Position numbers and translations under genes: made by a program. Under the pieces are notes generated by a model that made no database searches, had not been told where the DNA came from, and was given only the letters and a program-made list of their open reading frames with translations. Positions 33,649 to 47,736 of a DNA stretch of 64,000 nt are shown here, in pieces (the first letter of the stretch is position 1; every line of letters begins with the position of its first letter). Source of the stretch: Lactifluus volemus (taxonomy: Eukaryota > Basidiomycota > Agaricomycetes > Russulales > Russulaceae); NCBI GenBank assembly GCA_022376515.1, contig WTXI01000005.1, forward strand, positions 868,001 through 932,000, given 5' to 3'.

Positions 33649-35292
33649 ATGGCCTTCGAATTCGCACTTGCAGTGGCCACTAGAATAGTGCTAGCTTTCT
33701 CTCCTTTGGGTTCCTCTTTACAAGATGATAACCAACTATCGTCACCATTGACTTCATATTCTCGCCGTAAGCGCCTCTTATACCCTCCACTGTATGTCTC
33801 CAACACCCCCTAGTACAGGAGGGTATCTACTTATTCCGCCACGGAGTCGACCCATACTCTGGTGGAACATTCAGACATGTACGCATATGCCATGTCCTAT
33901 CCTCCTGTTCCGAATTGACGCGTCATAGTCACCACTTTCACTCTCCCTCTTCTCCACCATCATCCCCACGTCGCGAATACCTCCAACGCTCCTATGGACG
34001 TTTATCGATGCGGTGGGAGCGTGGGCGTTAGTAAACACATGGCGCTCCCGCAGTCAAATCCCGAAAGGCGAACGAGACATGCGGATTGCAGCTATGTAGG
34101 CATATTGAATCAACTGTCATCTTTTGCAAAGTCATTGCCCGCTTTCGAAACTCACACATGTTATTCTATCAGGTACCTCATTAACCCTTATATATTCCTT
34201 CCATGTCTAGCACTCTCGACATCAACTCTCGAAACCACACTTCAGATGCTTGTCCTCATGTTTGCTTCACGGGGTATGTCCCATATTTGGCCCATGCTAC
34301 TTCAGTCTGACACCACCCAGGCCAGTCTTCCCCTGCCCTTTTAATGCTCGCAATACTTTCACATTTATCCCTACCTTCAGTCCTCTTGCTTCCTCCAGTT
34401 CTCCTGCTTCTCCTCTCGGATCCACTATCACATTTGGCATCTCCGAAGCCGTTCCCGCAAAGGCTCCGTAGTTGTATCCCTTTATTCGTGGAGTTTACCA
34501 CCTTCTTCGTTGCTCTCGTATTTGCATCTACTCTAGTGGCCGGAAGCTGGGGATGGGTGCGGAATACTTGGGGAGCAGGGTATGTCTCTTTTCCTTGGTT
34601 GTTTCACGTTCGTGTCGTGGTTACCCCAGTTCAGACTTCTACTTCCCGATTTGACGCCTAACCCTGGTCTTTGGTGGTATTTTATGACGGAGATGTTTGA
34701 TCACTTTAGACCTTTCTTCCTGATGGCATTTTCGGTGAGCACGACCTGTCCGGAGACCCATCGTTTGACCTGAGTATCGCCCAGGTACACCTAATTACAT
34801 ATGTTGCGCCGCTTTGCATAAAGTTCCAGTGAGTCTTCTCACTCTGACCGAACGCTTGCGCTCCCTCATGCTCGTACCAGACACGACCCTCTATACGCTA
34901 CCTTTCTACTCCTTGGCGTCATCGGAACATTCAAGCCATACCCAACTCTATCGGACCCAGGAATATTCCTAAGCCTCATTTCCCTATTCCCGGAAACGTA
35001 CCCCTGTATGTGTTCCCGCCGCCGCCGGTCTGATAGATACTGATTAGTTGTCCGTGTACCAGATCTTCGTTACCCGATCATAACGGCGCTTCTGCACCTG
35101 CATGCCTTCCTGCTACTCCCACTCTTCCACCACCTGTGGATCGGAACGGGCACCGGAAACGCCAATTTCTTCTATGCGAGCACGCTGGTATTTGGGCTCG
35201 CTAACGGTGGCGCTCTTCTGGATTGCATGTGGGCTGGCCTCCGTGTCGCAATAGGCGAAGAAAAAGACGGATGGGCAGTTACGCAAGAGTAG
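33649..35292 (+). CDS. gab1: GPI transamidase subunit PIG-U (Gab1/Cdc91 homologue)
   Basis: Multi-exon gene with about eight membrane segments. Exon 1 encodes MAFEFALAVATRIVLAFSPL then DDNQLSSPLTSYSR; spliced in frame to LQEGIYLFRHGVDPYSGGTF, SLFSTIIPTSRIPPTLLWTF and, later, RYLINPYIFLPCLALSTSTL. Further signatures are TPNPGLWWYFMTEMFDHFRP, FKPYPTLSDPGIFLSLI, PYLRYPIITALLHLHAFLLL and WIGTGTGNANFFYASTLVFG. PIG-U is a core subunit of the ER complex that attaches GPI anchors to proteins. The stop is at 35292, 172 bp from the convergent aminopeptidase. ATG at 33649 begins the first membrane helix. Confidence 0.9.
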
Positions 35293-35464
35293 ATAGAGTT
35301 TCTCACACGACTGTGGAGAAGCACATTGGAACAAAACACCTAAATCCTTTCTCCGCACAGCAAGAGAGAAGTCCAGCCTGATAATCGCTCTGGACCTCAC
35401 TTTGTGGATTCTTTATGGAGGTCTTCCTCGTAGATATATGTGTAAAGCCAAGATAACGCTTCCC

Positions 35465-37902
<2,438 letters not shown>

Positions 37903-38060
37903 TGCTCTGATGATGGTTGTGCGATAGGAATGATCACACGATCTTATATTTGCGCCGAGGCGCAAAAAAGTCGAGCAGTACCGATACATGTCGCAAGGCA
38001 GTTCCAGAACTGGTAAGTACACATCCGCGTTACCATATCGAGAATAATACGAATATTTAA

Positions 38061-38949
38061 TTATTGTCTGAATTGGCTGTCAACGTATACGACTTCCCAT
38101 GCCCAACGTCCTCTTATTGATTGACAAAGACGGGTACTAACAGTATTAGTCGGTGAAACGCCCATAGTAACAAACGTCCGGGAGGTAAATTCGGTTTCCA
38201 ACATATTTCTCGTCGTCTCTTTGCCCAGACCCATCCGTCGTGCCTCTGGTCTCACATAAAGTGAACTAATGGAACCCTCTCTTGATATAAAGCACCATGC
38301 TTGCGCGAGTTTCTCTTCAGATGACATAGTGTATGCCCCTGCGTTCGAAGCCGTGGCTAGCGTCACCTTGTTACGCCTTATTGCCGACGTTTGCACTACT
38401 TCGTCCAACTCTTCTGCCGCCATTGATTTGAAGAAGTACTTCGATTTTATACCTTGCGCACTGGAATTTTGTGGAGACAGAGAATCTTTGGAGAAAGTAA
38501 ACCTAATCCACGGCGGGCTGAGGTAACTCATGGAGGAACGGGGAATGTGGGACGCGATCGAGGTGTGCAGCGAACCAACCGTCAAGGTTCCTTTCTCAGG
38601 ATACATGCGACAGATGAACTTGAGCATCTGCACAAACTGGGCGTACGCAGTACTAATAAAGCGTTCTTGATCTGCATCCTCGCCTGACGTGGGTGCCGCC
38701 TCTGCCGAAGACCAAAACCGGAACTCGGTTTCAGGACGGCCGGTGATGGCAATGACCCCGATAGACCATGCTGAAGACTCGGGCGGGGTTTCAGAGGGGG
38801 GGATGTGGCCAACACGGTAGAGACAGGGCTTGGGGGACCTCTACTACGTAGAGTTGCGTAGCTGCATCTGGTAGGTACGCCTTCAAGTGTGGCAGCACAG
38901 ATAATGTCGCATCTGGGTGTATATAAATTCCGTCTATGATTGACGCCAT
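38061..38949 (-). CDS. GNAT-family N-acetyltransferase-like protein
   Basis: Starts MASIIDGIYIHPDATLSVLP at 38949. The C-terminal half carries the acetyl-CoA-binding motif SISSLYVRPEARRMGLGKET (motif A, R-x-x-G-x-G), followed by a helix, TFVTMGVSPTNTVS, a short intron and RGRWAWEVVYVDSQFRQ. The N-terminal half (GVIAITGRPETEFRFWSS) is less conserved, as in the GLYAT-like fungal GNATs. The reading frame needs either an intron or a one-base correction at the G7 run 38796-38802 (C7 on the coding strand) to join the two halves. The substrate is unknown. Confidence 0.6.
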
Positions 38950-39379
38950 ATGCCCTTTTACATGCGTCAGCGAAAGATTGATTTATCTCACTGGTGAACG
39001 TAAGTCTGAAGGCACACGCAAGAGTCCGGGAGTAGATTTTTGGGGAAAAGAGGGCCGTGTGACTCTACACCGAGCATGAGGCATAAAGATAGGAACGTGG
39101 CATACAATGTGGTTGCAAGGCCAGCGTGCGGCTGGCCTTTCACCAGTCAACTTTGTGGGCTAGTAAAGATAATCAGGTTATCGTGGGATAGCGCGTCAAG
39201 GTCGTGTAGGCAACCTCAAACCTACAGTATTTTGCCCGAATTCATGTTAGTCGTGGCGCTCAAGCCGGCAAACTCCGAAGTGCAGGACGCGTAATGCGAT
39301 TTCGCTCGAAGCTGTAAAGAACGCGTCAGATCCTTCCTATTACCTTTTGTTTTCGGAAAAGTTCACCACACTTGACACT
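38950..39379. other. divergent intergenic region
   Basis: Lies between the GNAT start and the proteasome gene start. An 84-codon plus-strand ORF (39040-39294) shows no family features. Confidence 0.5.
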
Positions 39380-40498
39380 ATGGTGTGTTGTGTTCTCTCA
39401 TAAATTTCCAGTTAATTAAACTCGTTGTGCCAGGCTAGAAGATATGACAGTGCGTGCCCTCTAGAGCAACGTGCGCAATGATGGTGCTCACAGCTTGTTT
39501 TCATCCAAAAGGTCGCACAACCATATTCTCTCCCGAAGGTATGCACCACAGCTATATCACGCGTGTATGAACCAATCCTCTCGTCAGGTCGGCTATACCA
39601 GAGTAAGCCCCTTCTTTGCTTGGGTTGAAACAAAATGATCTTATCCGAACAAAGTTGAGTATGCAATGGAGGCCATCTCCCATGCAGGGACTGTTCTAGG
39701 CGTTCTAGCAACGGATGGCGTGGTGCTTGCCGCGGAGAAGAAAGTGACTGGAAAGCTGCTTGATCTTTCAGAGGCGAAAGCGGGCGGATACGGGGGAGTG
39801 GTGAGAAGATATTCCTTCTCAATTCGTATGTTCGATTCTAGCCCGTGCCCGTGCAACATGATAGGCTAACTCTCGGCGGCGAAGAAACGTCATCGGAGGT
39901 GTCGCGGGCATCACGGCAGACGCCAATTCCCTCGTCAATTACGCACGATCCGCTGCACAACAGCATTTACTCAGATATAATGAGGATATCCCCGTCGAGT
40001 TGCTCGCACAGCGCTTATGTGATCTCAAGCAGGGCTACACACAGTTCGGTGGTCTACGACCATTTGGCGTGTCACTTTTATACGCAGGATACGACCCACA
40101 CTATCAATTCCAACTTTACCACTCGGATCCATCAGGGAACTACTCCGGCTGGAAGGCTACTTGCATCGGTGCAAATAACGGTACCGCACAGAGTTTGTTG
40201 AAACAGGAGTACAAGGATGATATCACGGTGGATGAGGCTATTGGCTTGGTGATGCGGACAATGAGCAAGACGATGGACAGTACAACTCTTGGTAGCGAAA
40301 AACGTATGTCTTGGGCTTTCCTCACGGGGCAACGCTTACACACCGTACACAGTCGAGTTTGCTGCCTTGACTGTCGACCCAGTCACAAAAGAGCCAAGAG
40401 CCAAAATTTACCGACCTGCAGAGATAGATGCCCTTCTTGTGAAACACGATCTCGCGAAGAAAGATGAAGATGCAGACTCGGAGATGAAGACCGCTTAG
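39380..40498 (+). CDS. pre9: 20S proteasome subunit alpha-4 (PSMA4/Pre9)
   Basis: The N-terminus is spread over four tiny exons found by matching the alpha-subunit signature: ATG alone (39380-39382), 39434-39449, 39512-39538 and 39588-39602, then a main exon from 39655. Spliced, they read [20 protein letters not shown] followed by [13 protein letters not shown], the canonical alpha N-terminus. The body follows: [60 protein letters not shown], and an acidic tail ending [13 protein letters not shown]. One frame break at the G5 run 39792-39796 is repaired by a sixth G, giving the expected [13 protein letters not shown]. Alpha-4 belongs to the outer ring that gates the 20S core. The two introns after the main exon (near 39830-39890 and 40304-40353) splice in frame. 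Confidence 0.92.
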
Positions 40499-40647
40499 CT
40501 ATTTTCAATTGTACAATCAGAATTATGTCCTCACAATGCGTTGAGATCGTGTTCGCGACGATACTGACCATTCCAATGCTGAACTGGGGTGAGGTGCACA
40601 ACGCGTTCGGTGACTCGGATGTGCTCGAAAAGACTGGCTGGGTGAGA

Positions 40648-40900
40648 TTTTTTTTTTAATTTAAAAAAAATCCGCATTTATAAAGTGCAATATGCCTACA
40701 AACGACAAAGACACGCTTGACTATATACCAATTGCTCAGCTGTATCTAGTCTGCTAAGCGATGTGGTGTGATGGACTTTAACATGGTGAGGTATGGGGAA
40801 AGTGTGTAGAGGGTTGGTGGTGGGTGGGGAGACATGTGAGGGCGCGAGCTCGTGGCTCAGCTGTGGTCTTCGGAGGGACTGGGTGAGATTGGCGTGTTGG
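40648..40900 (-). mobile_element. 5'-truncated LINE 3' end, related to the full-length copy at 55363
   Basis: A T10 run (40648-40657) is followed by ATCCGCATTTATA, GCAATATG, GACTTTAA-ATGG and GTGGTCTTC in the same order as the 3' end of the complete minus-strand LINE (55363-55575). Only the 3' untranslated part and the last few codons are recognisable, and divergence is substantial. The right boundary is uncertain. Confidence 0.5.
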
Positions 40901-41157
40901 TGGGGAAGACGATGGAGAGGATGCAAGTAAATGGGGTGACATCGCAGAGAGGCAAAGGATTCGAAGGAATGAGTCCCTTGGTGTGGGGGTGTGGCGTACA
41001 CTCGCTGGGGGGCTGCAGGTGTGCGGTTGGTGCCCAAATAACTGCGAACTCAGTCACGGTGACGTGTCCTCGCAACATTCAAGTGATCGTTCCTACCCAC
41101 AGCGGAAGAGACTGATGCACTATTTGATCTCTACGCTCACAAGGGGAATACATAATC

Positions 41158-41936
41158 TTAATCACAGCACGCCATACCCTTTCCCGAATCAAAGCCCACA
41201 AGGACGGCCTCGACATCCATCGAGGCACCGAATACAAAGTGGCCAATCCCCGCTCCCAGCACCACGGCAAGGATTAAGTAAGCCTGAAGAAGGTCAGCGA
41301 ACATGTGAAAGTATAGTGTTGGAAAGATACCAACGTTGTAAGTCATGAATACAAGCATCAGGAAGAATGAGATAAAAATCTGTACGCCATAGAGGACGGC
41401 GCGTAGAATCCGAGGGTAAAACGGTACGGGCGTGCTATACAATCAGGTTACTGTGAGCTCGAAAAGTCGGGGCACACGTAAAAATGCCAGATCTTACCGA
41501 ATGGGAAACTTAAGTCGACCAGAGAGCAGACCGGCCCCTTCAACATCGCGGCCAGACTGCTCAGGACTGTTCCGACCACTCACCGATCCCTTGTCCCGTC
41601 CCTTTCCACGGGAGAGCAGGAGTGCGATGCGTCGGTCGACGGTGCGCTGGTAGGCGCGGAGGTACTCGTATCCAAGCGAGATGGCGATGATAGCGATGAA
41701 GGAAAGGGCAAAGGCGAAGCTTGAAGATATGTGCCATTGCCTGAAGACGATACAGGTATCGATGATCTGGGTATTCCTGAGGTTGGAGAGAGGCGAGGAG
41801 GGGGGTGAGTGCGATGAGAGGATGAGAGAAATTAGAATGTTAAGGCTTCTGGCACGCACCAAAGCATGTGCGTCGTACAGGTCGGACCCATGTCCATGTC
41901 GCCATGGCCGCCGTGTCCGCTGTGGCCGTGATCCAT
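41158..41936 (-). CDS. Ctr-family copper transporter (SLC31)
   Basis: Three exons. The N-terminus is His- and Met-rich (MDHGHSGHGGHGDMDMGPTC), a Cu(I)-gathering segment typical of Ctr proteins. TM1 lies in FRQWHISSSFAFALSFIAII, followed by a basic cytosolic loop. After the second intron, the TM2/TM3 pair includes YGVQIFISFFLMLVFMTYNV with the essential MxxxM motif (MLVFM) and the tight GxxxG in TM3 (LILAVVLGAGIGHFVFG). The tail ends CCD, close to the usual C-terminal Cys-His copper exit motif. The protein would form a trimeric plasma- or vacuolar-membrane copper pore. A longer ORF to 42018 is a shadow through intron 1. Confidence 0.9.
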
Positions 41937-42219
41937 TTGTCGGTGGTGGTGATAGTAGAAGTAACGTAGGAGTTGCAAGGCCGCAACTCACATTCGGCCG
42001 CTTTAAGGCCGGGCCCACGTTCTATTACAGTTAACGAAGTTCTAATAGTGGAGTTCTACTTCTCAGAGTACGTTAGTAACTTTCAATTCATTTTCCCGCT
42101 CCTTGACGCCACTCTCTTCGCTGAGGGCCTCGTGTGTGCGCATTGTGAGTGCGATCATGTTCCACTCAACCTCAACAGCAAAATAATATCTTGCTTCAAC
42201 ACAGCCTGTCAAACCATAG

Positions 42220-43587
42220 ATGGCTGGGCCCGCATACACGCCTCTTCCAACATATGCCTCAGACCCCCCTCACCTGCACTCCTACCCTCCGACGAATCGA
42301 ACGCACTATCCTTATCCCCACTACAGGCGATCGAGATGGCCGCGTCCGTGGTCGTGCTTCAAATACACGATTTTCCCCTTCATACTACTTCTCATTCTCT
42401 CTTATTACACCTGGGAGTTACACATAGAAATCGCTGTCTACTGGCGATCGTGGGTCAGGCAGGAGATCGAGCCAATTACCCCCTGCGCGGCTGCTTCAAA
42501 CCCGACCAAGCTTCGCCGCTCTATAACGTTACCGAGCGACTCTATGGGCCCCGGTTCACAGAGGTTCATGCAGGCATGGCTATGCGTCTGGGCCTCGACT
42601 GCTACGACTTTGCTGGTACCATCCGTCCACTGCCGTTCCCGCCAGACCGGCCGCGCACAAATTACCATACGTACTGGCGCAACGACCTGGCTCCGTTCAC
42701 CGAGCGACAAGAGTATACGCTCAAGTCCTTTTTTGCTACCCAAGACCCGCACTCGCGCCTCATAATGTGGTCCAACGGCGACCTATCGACCAACGCGCTA
42801 CTGGCGAGCTACGTCGTGCGGCATCCTGATAGGTTTGAGCTCCGCGTCGCGAACGTGCACGAGTTATCCGTGGGCACGCCGCTCGAAGACAGCTCGCTTC
42901 TTTCCAGCACCGATCGGAAAGCGTGGTTGGATGGTGACCTGGTCCGCCTGCTGGTAGTGTGGAAGGAAGGAGGTGTATGGGTGGATATGGATACGCTCCT
43001 CGTTCGCGACATCTCTCCCTTACTCGAGCACGAATTTGTAACGCAGTGGGACTGCTACGGTACGCCCATTTCGCCACCATCTCGTCATCCCGACGGAACA
43101 GGATGCTGATTATCTCTCCGCAGATAAAATCTACCAACCACTCAACGGCGCGCTGATGCATTTTCACCAACACTCTCCCTACCTCTGTGAGGCTTTCCAC
43201 CTAATGACGACTTCCACTCCTCCGCGCCCATCCTCTACGGATTGGGGTTCTGTCCTTTACCACCGTTTGTGGCGCCGGCTCGTGGCGGAAGGCATCCCGC
43301 CTTTTAAAATCCTCCCGTTCTGCTTCTCCGACGGCCATGCCTGTCGCCTGGACAATCGCCTCCCCGACCCGTTCGAGCCAGACCCGAGTGATGGACACTG
43401 GACTGGTGGTCTGACACGCGCCGAGGATGGCGGTCTGGATCGCAAGCTTAACAATGTGTTCGCCGTGCACCTGCACAATCGGTGGGACAAGAGCTTCCCA
43501 CGCGGAGGTTGGGTAGAGAGGCTGCTATTGCAAAAATATGATACGAAGCTGGCTGGTGGTATTGGGCCGCAGGGTGGGGTATCATGA
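42220..43587 (+). CDS. GT32-like glycosyltransferase, type II Golgi membrane protein
   Basis: Short Pro/Tyr-rich cytosolic tail, one signal-anchor helix (YTIFPFILLLILSYYTWELH, about residues 49-68), and a lumenal domain with the glycosyltransferase sugar-binding signature: KSFFATQDPHSRLIMWSNGD, the R-xx-LL-WKEGGVWVDMDTLL block containing the DxD metal site (DMD), then WDCY. An intron (43060-43123) joins in frame to DKIYQPLNGALMHFHQHS. The C-terminus includes AVHLHNRWDKSFP, a typical final His motif. The frame shifts by one base at the C5 run 42479-42483 between EIEPITP and LRGCFKP. This resembles the alpha-1,4/1,6 transferases that act on Golgi glycans or glycolipids; donor and acceptor are unknown. 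Confidence 0.78.
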
Positions 43588-44067
43588 GAAGAGTACCTAT
43601 GATATATGTGCATAATGATGCTATAGGTGTAACACCCGAGTATAAACGGGCCAAAATCGGATTTTCACACGAAAAGACGAGTACAATGCTTAATGATGAT
43701 GCATCGATGATGACTCGGATATCGAGGGATGTGCTTTCTTCCGATCCTTCGATCATTACAGGGACACTTTCGAAACCGGGACAGCGACCCAGACCACATC
43801 GGACAAACTATCGACCTAACGAGAGAAGACGATGGCAAAATAGTAGCAGCAGCAGCAGAAACTTTTAGCAATAGCCATGCTGGTCATAGTGAGTGACTGC
43901 TGCTTTTAGAGAGTTGCAATTCGACGTGCCGTACATATCGTAGTGGCTTGCGGACCGACATGTGGCTGTGCGTCCCTGTGCCAGGAAACACTGAACAGCG
44001 ACTCGGACTCGCTCACCAACCTCCCATTCATACCCTCTGAACGAACGAAATCTGCTCCGCTACCATT
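43588..44067. other. NLR-1 upstream region
   Basis: No gene. The last 40 bp (CCCTCTGAACGAAC at 44032-44046, then the ATG) recur before all three NLR paralogues, at 48727 and about 55017, and are therefore part of the duplicated unit. Confidence 0.6.
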
Positions 44068-47000
44068 ATGCCACAGACACAACCCACGGCTTCATGTTCT
44101 TCATCAAACTTCCAATCTCTTTTCAGTGCTGCTTTGAAGGAGTACGAGAAGAAGACTAAGAAAGATCTTCTCGCCCATCCTCTCGCCGCACAACTACAAG
44201 GCTGTTACTCCACCACTGCTATTCTTGTCATTCTTCAAGACCAAGTCCAACAATTCGATCAACATCGGCGTGGCGATGAGAGGCTAACAAAGTGGTTGAA
44301 TCCAACTGTAAACGTTCTTTACGCCTTTTCTGCCACTCTCGGTGAAGGCTTTGGTTTAGTAAACTTCTTATGACCACTCCTCTATAATGCATACTCTGAT
44401 GTCTATCGTGCAGGTATTCTCACCCGCAAAAGTGATCTTCGCCGGTATGGGTGTTCTCCTTTTGGTGAGCGCATTTCCGTCTTCCATTCCTTTGTGTCAG
44501 TCATTGTGACTCATACTTTTGTTAGGCGGCCAAAGATGTCGATGCAAGTCAAGGTGTGCTCGTCGATCTATTCGAGCGTATCGAGCAATTCTTCAAACGT
44601 CTCGAGTGCTACACTGAAATACGACCAACTGAGGCGATGACTGATATTATTGTGAAAATCATGGTTGAGGTGCTCTGTATTCTTGCCATCGCGACGAAGG
44701 AGGTCAAACAAAATCGAGCGAGTGAGCTAATTGGCATGTCGCATGGCCGTTTACTGATATTATATAGAAACATATGTGAAGAAGATAGCGGGGAGGAACG
44801 ATATTGAAGATGCACTGAAGAGGTTAGACAAGCTTACTCAGGATGAGGCTCGGATGGCGATTGCGGAAAACTTGAAGGTCGCACACATGGCAATTGAAGG
44901 TGCGCAAAGCGTGTCTATGTGTTCTTCGTCGATGTTCTCCTGAACTTATATGTCGCTAGACGGCAAGGAGGGCAAAGTAATCATGCAACAAACAGCACAG
45001 GTTGTGGACGAAGTGAAGCGTTCGTTGCCCACTAGCCTTCACTGTTGTCAGATACAGACTCAAATGTACTTCTAGGGAAGCAATTGCGACAAGATCTGTG
45101 GATGTGGCTCTCTCCACCGGATCCTTCAACAAATCACAATATCGCCCGCAGTTCTCATCAAGAGGGAACTGCTACATGGTTCCTGCAAGGTAGTATCTTC
45201 AAAGAATGGAAGTCCACCCCTTCCTTCTTGTGGATACATGGGAAGCGTGCGTTGTTCTTCCCTACCTACCACTTTGCGTCTAATAGTTTCCTGTCCTGCA
45301 GCTGGGTCCGGAAAGAGCATCATGTGGTTCGTCGTTCTCCAACCTTTGGTACCTTGACTGACGACGTTGATCAGCTCTGCAGTGGTCGAAGAACTCAGGA
45401 CCCTCTGTGATGCAGGATTTGCTTCTATGGCTTATTTTTATTTCGACTTCCGTGACAAAGACAAGAAGAATCACAGGAACCTACTCCTTTCCCTCCTCCT
45501 TCAGCTCTCTGCTCAGTCCGACATCTGTTGTGACATACTTTCCCGCCTCCATTCTGCTCATCACGATGGCACAGAAACCGCAGGCGATGGCGCTTTGACA
45601 AATTGCCTGAAAGAGATGCTCTCATTCTCATCTCAATCTCCCACATACCTTGTCATGGATGCACTCGATGAGTGTCCAAATAACTTGGGTCTGCCGTCTC
45701 CACGGAAGCAGGTCCTTGAGCTTGTAAAGGACCTTGTTGACCTACGTCTCCCAAATCTGCACATCTGTGTCACCAGTCGACCCGAGGCCGACATACGAGC
45801 GAAACTTGAATCCCTCACATCCTTCCGAATCTCTCTCCACGAGCAAACTGGCCAAAGGGAAGACATCATCGACTATATCAGCTCTGTCGTTTATTCGGAT
45901 GCAACTATGCGAAGATGGCGGGATGAAGATAAAAAGCTAGTTATCGAGACACTCTCCGAAAAGGCCGATGGAATGTGAGTCTATCGCTTCCGATGTCCAT
46001 GATGTTTACTGATATATTGGCAGGTTTCGATGGGTGTATTGTCAATTGGAAACGCTCAGTCATTGTCTCCCTCCAAGTGTGCGGCGGATTCTTGGGGAAT
46101 TGCCCGAGACACTCGATGAGACTTACGAGCGAGTATTAAGGGAGATCCATAAGGCGAATAAAGAGCATGCTCTCCGTCTTCTTCAATGCCTGGCAGTCGC
46201 AATTCGGCCACTCCGTGCTCAGGAGCTCGCGGAGATACTTGCAATCGACTTTGACGCGGCGAACCGGAATGGGATTCCAAAATTGAACCCAGATTGGCGA
46301 TGGGAGGATCAACACAAAGCGGTACTCTCTACATGTTCAAGTTTGGTCGCAATTGTCGATGAAGATGAATCTGAAGTCGTTCAATTCTCGCACTTTTCCG
46401 TGAAGGAATTCCTGACTTCGGAACGGTTGGCGAGTTCAAGTGGCGATATTTCACGGTTTCATATCGTTCTCGAGCCTGCGCACACGATCCTTGCCCAAGC
46501 TTGCCTGGGCACTCTACTTCGATTGGACAATATCAACACAACAAACGCCCAGGGCATTCCTCTTGTTGAATATGCGGCACGCCACTGGGTTGATCATGCC
46601 CGATTCGAGAATGTGTCATCAAGGATACGGGACGCAATGGAATATCTCTTTGATGCGGACAAACCACATTGGGCAGCATGGCTCCATGTTTATGACATGG
46701 ATATATCCCGGGAATGGTTCCGATACACACGTCAAACTAGTGGAAGTACTCTATATTATGCATCTCTGTGCGGACTCTTCGACGTGGTAGAACAACTTGT
46801 TGCCAAGCATCCCCAACACATAGTCGCAGAGGGTGGAAAGATGAAGACTCCGCTGGTGGCAGCATTGTATGGGAAACACTTCCGGGTCGCGGAGCTATTG
46901 TATCAGCATGGTGCGGACATTGGTGTTCGGGACAACATCAAATCGACGCCACTATTTTCTGCATCCATCAGTGGACTTATGGATGTTGTACAATGGTTAC

Positions 47001-47452
47001 TCAGCCATGGCGCGGACGTTAATTCCCACAATAAATTCCTCGAAACTCCACTGCAGGGTGCTTGCCTTGAAGGCCACTTCAAGATTGTTCGGATGCTACT
47101 CGAACACAAACCTGATATCAATGCGCAGGATCACAACGGAAGAGCTGCATTACACTATGCAGCACATAGTTGGATCCGTCACAGTGATCAGCTCGATATC
47201 ATGCGATTATTGCTGGAGCATGGCGCGGATGTGGATGTGCGGGATAATACAGGATCCACTACATTGCACAGGTTGATATTCTACGGCCGGTCTAACTCGA
47301 ACCCTTCAGTGGAAGTTATACGTCTGTTGCTCAAGTATGGAGTGGATGTAGATGTGGAAGACAACGAGGGTAATACCGCACTCCAATTAGCGTCTGCGAA
47401 GGGGTATGGCGAGGTTGTGGAATTGCTGCTAGAAGGTAGAGCAAAGTCGTGA
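44068..47452 (+). CDS. NLR-like STAND protein 1: Goodbye-NACHT-ankyrin (intact)
   Basis: Multi-exon gene that I could splice from ATG to stop without a frame break. Exons 1-4 encode the fungal STAND N-terminal Goodbye domain (FQSLFSAALKEYEKKTKKDL, LTKWLNPTVNVLYAFSATLG, then VFSPAKVIFAGMGVLLLAAK and TEIRPTEAMTDIIVKIMVEV). The linker RKQLRQDLWMWLSPPDPSTN leads to NACHT: Walker A GKPGSGKSIM (45290s-45325, across an intron), Walker B YLVMDALDECPNN, and VTSRPEADIRAKLE. A winged-helix-like region follows (LPETLDETYERVLREI, LRLLQCLAVAIRPL). The C-terminus has about six ankyrin repeats (TPLVAALYGKHFRVAELLYQ, HGADVNSHN). A TAG near 45071 is avoided by a 56-nt intron, 45020-45075, conserved in all three paralogues. 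Fungal NLRs of this build sense non-self or damage and trigger cell death; the ligand is unknown. Confidence 0.87.
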
Positions 47453-47736
47453 CTAGTGATATCTTCCATTCCGTCGTACAAAGAATAGACAAAGTGTCAC
47501 CCTGGCCAAGTGAAGATGAGCACACTGCACGTACCTATTTACCCGCCCGATTTTGTCCCTGGCGATGTTTACATGCGCTACTGTATCCCACCCTATGGTT
47601 GCTCAGGCTTCAAAGAAGGCGGCCTTGGCATTGGGTCCCAGTCTTAACGCCAGATCGGCCGCGGATAAATCAACATACGTACAGGTGGCGGCTCTTAGCG
47701 CGCGGACTTCACTCCATTCGGCGAGCGACCGGAATA
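47453..47736. other. NLR-1 3' flank
   Basis: No gene; it runs to the TA target of the MITE at 47735-47736. Confidence 0.5.

Noticed and set aside
45020..45075. Apparent premature stop in NLR-1 before the NACHT domain
   Set aside because: A 56-nt GT-AG intron at the same place in all three paralogues removes it and yields RKQLRQDL in frame.
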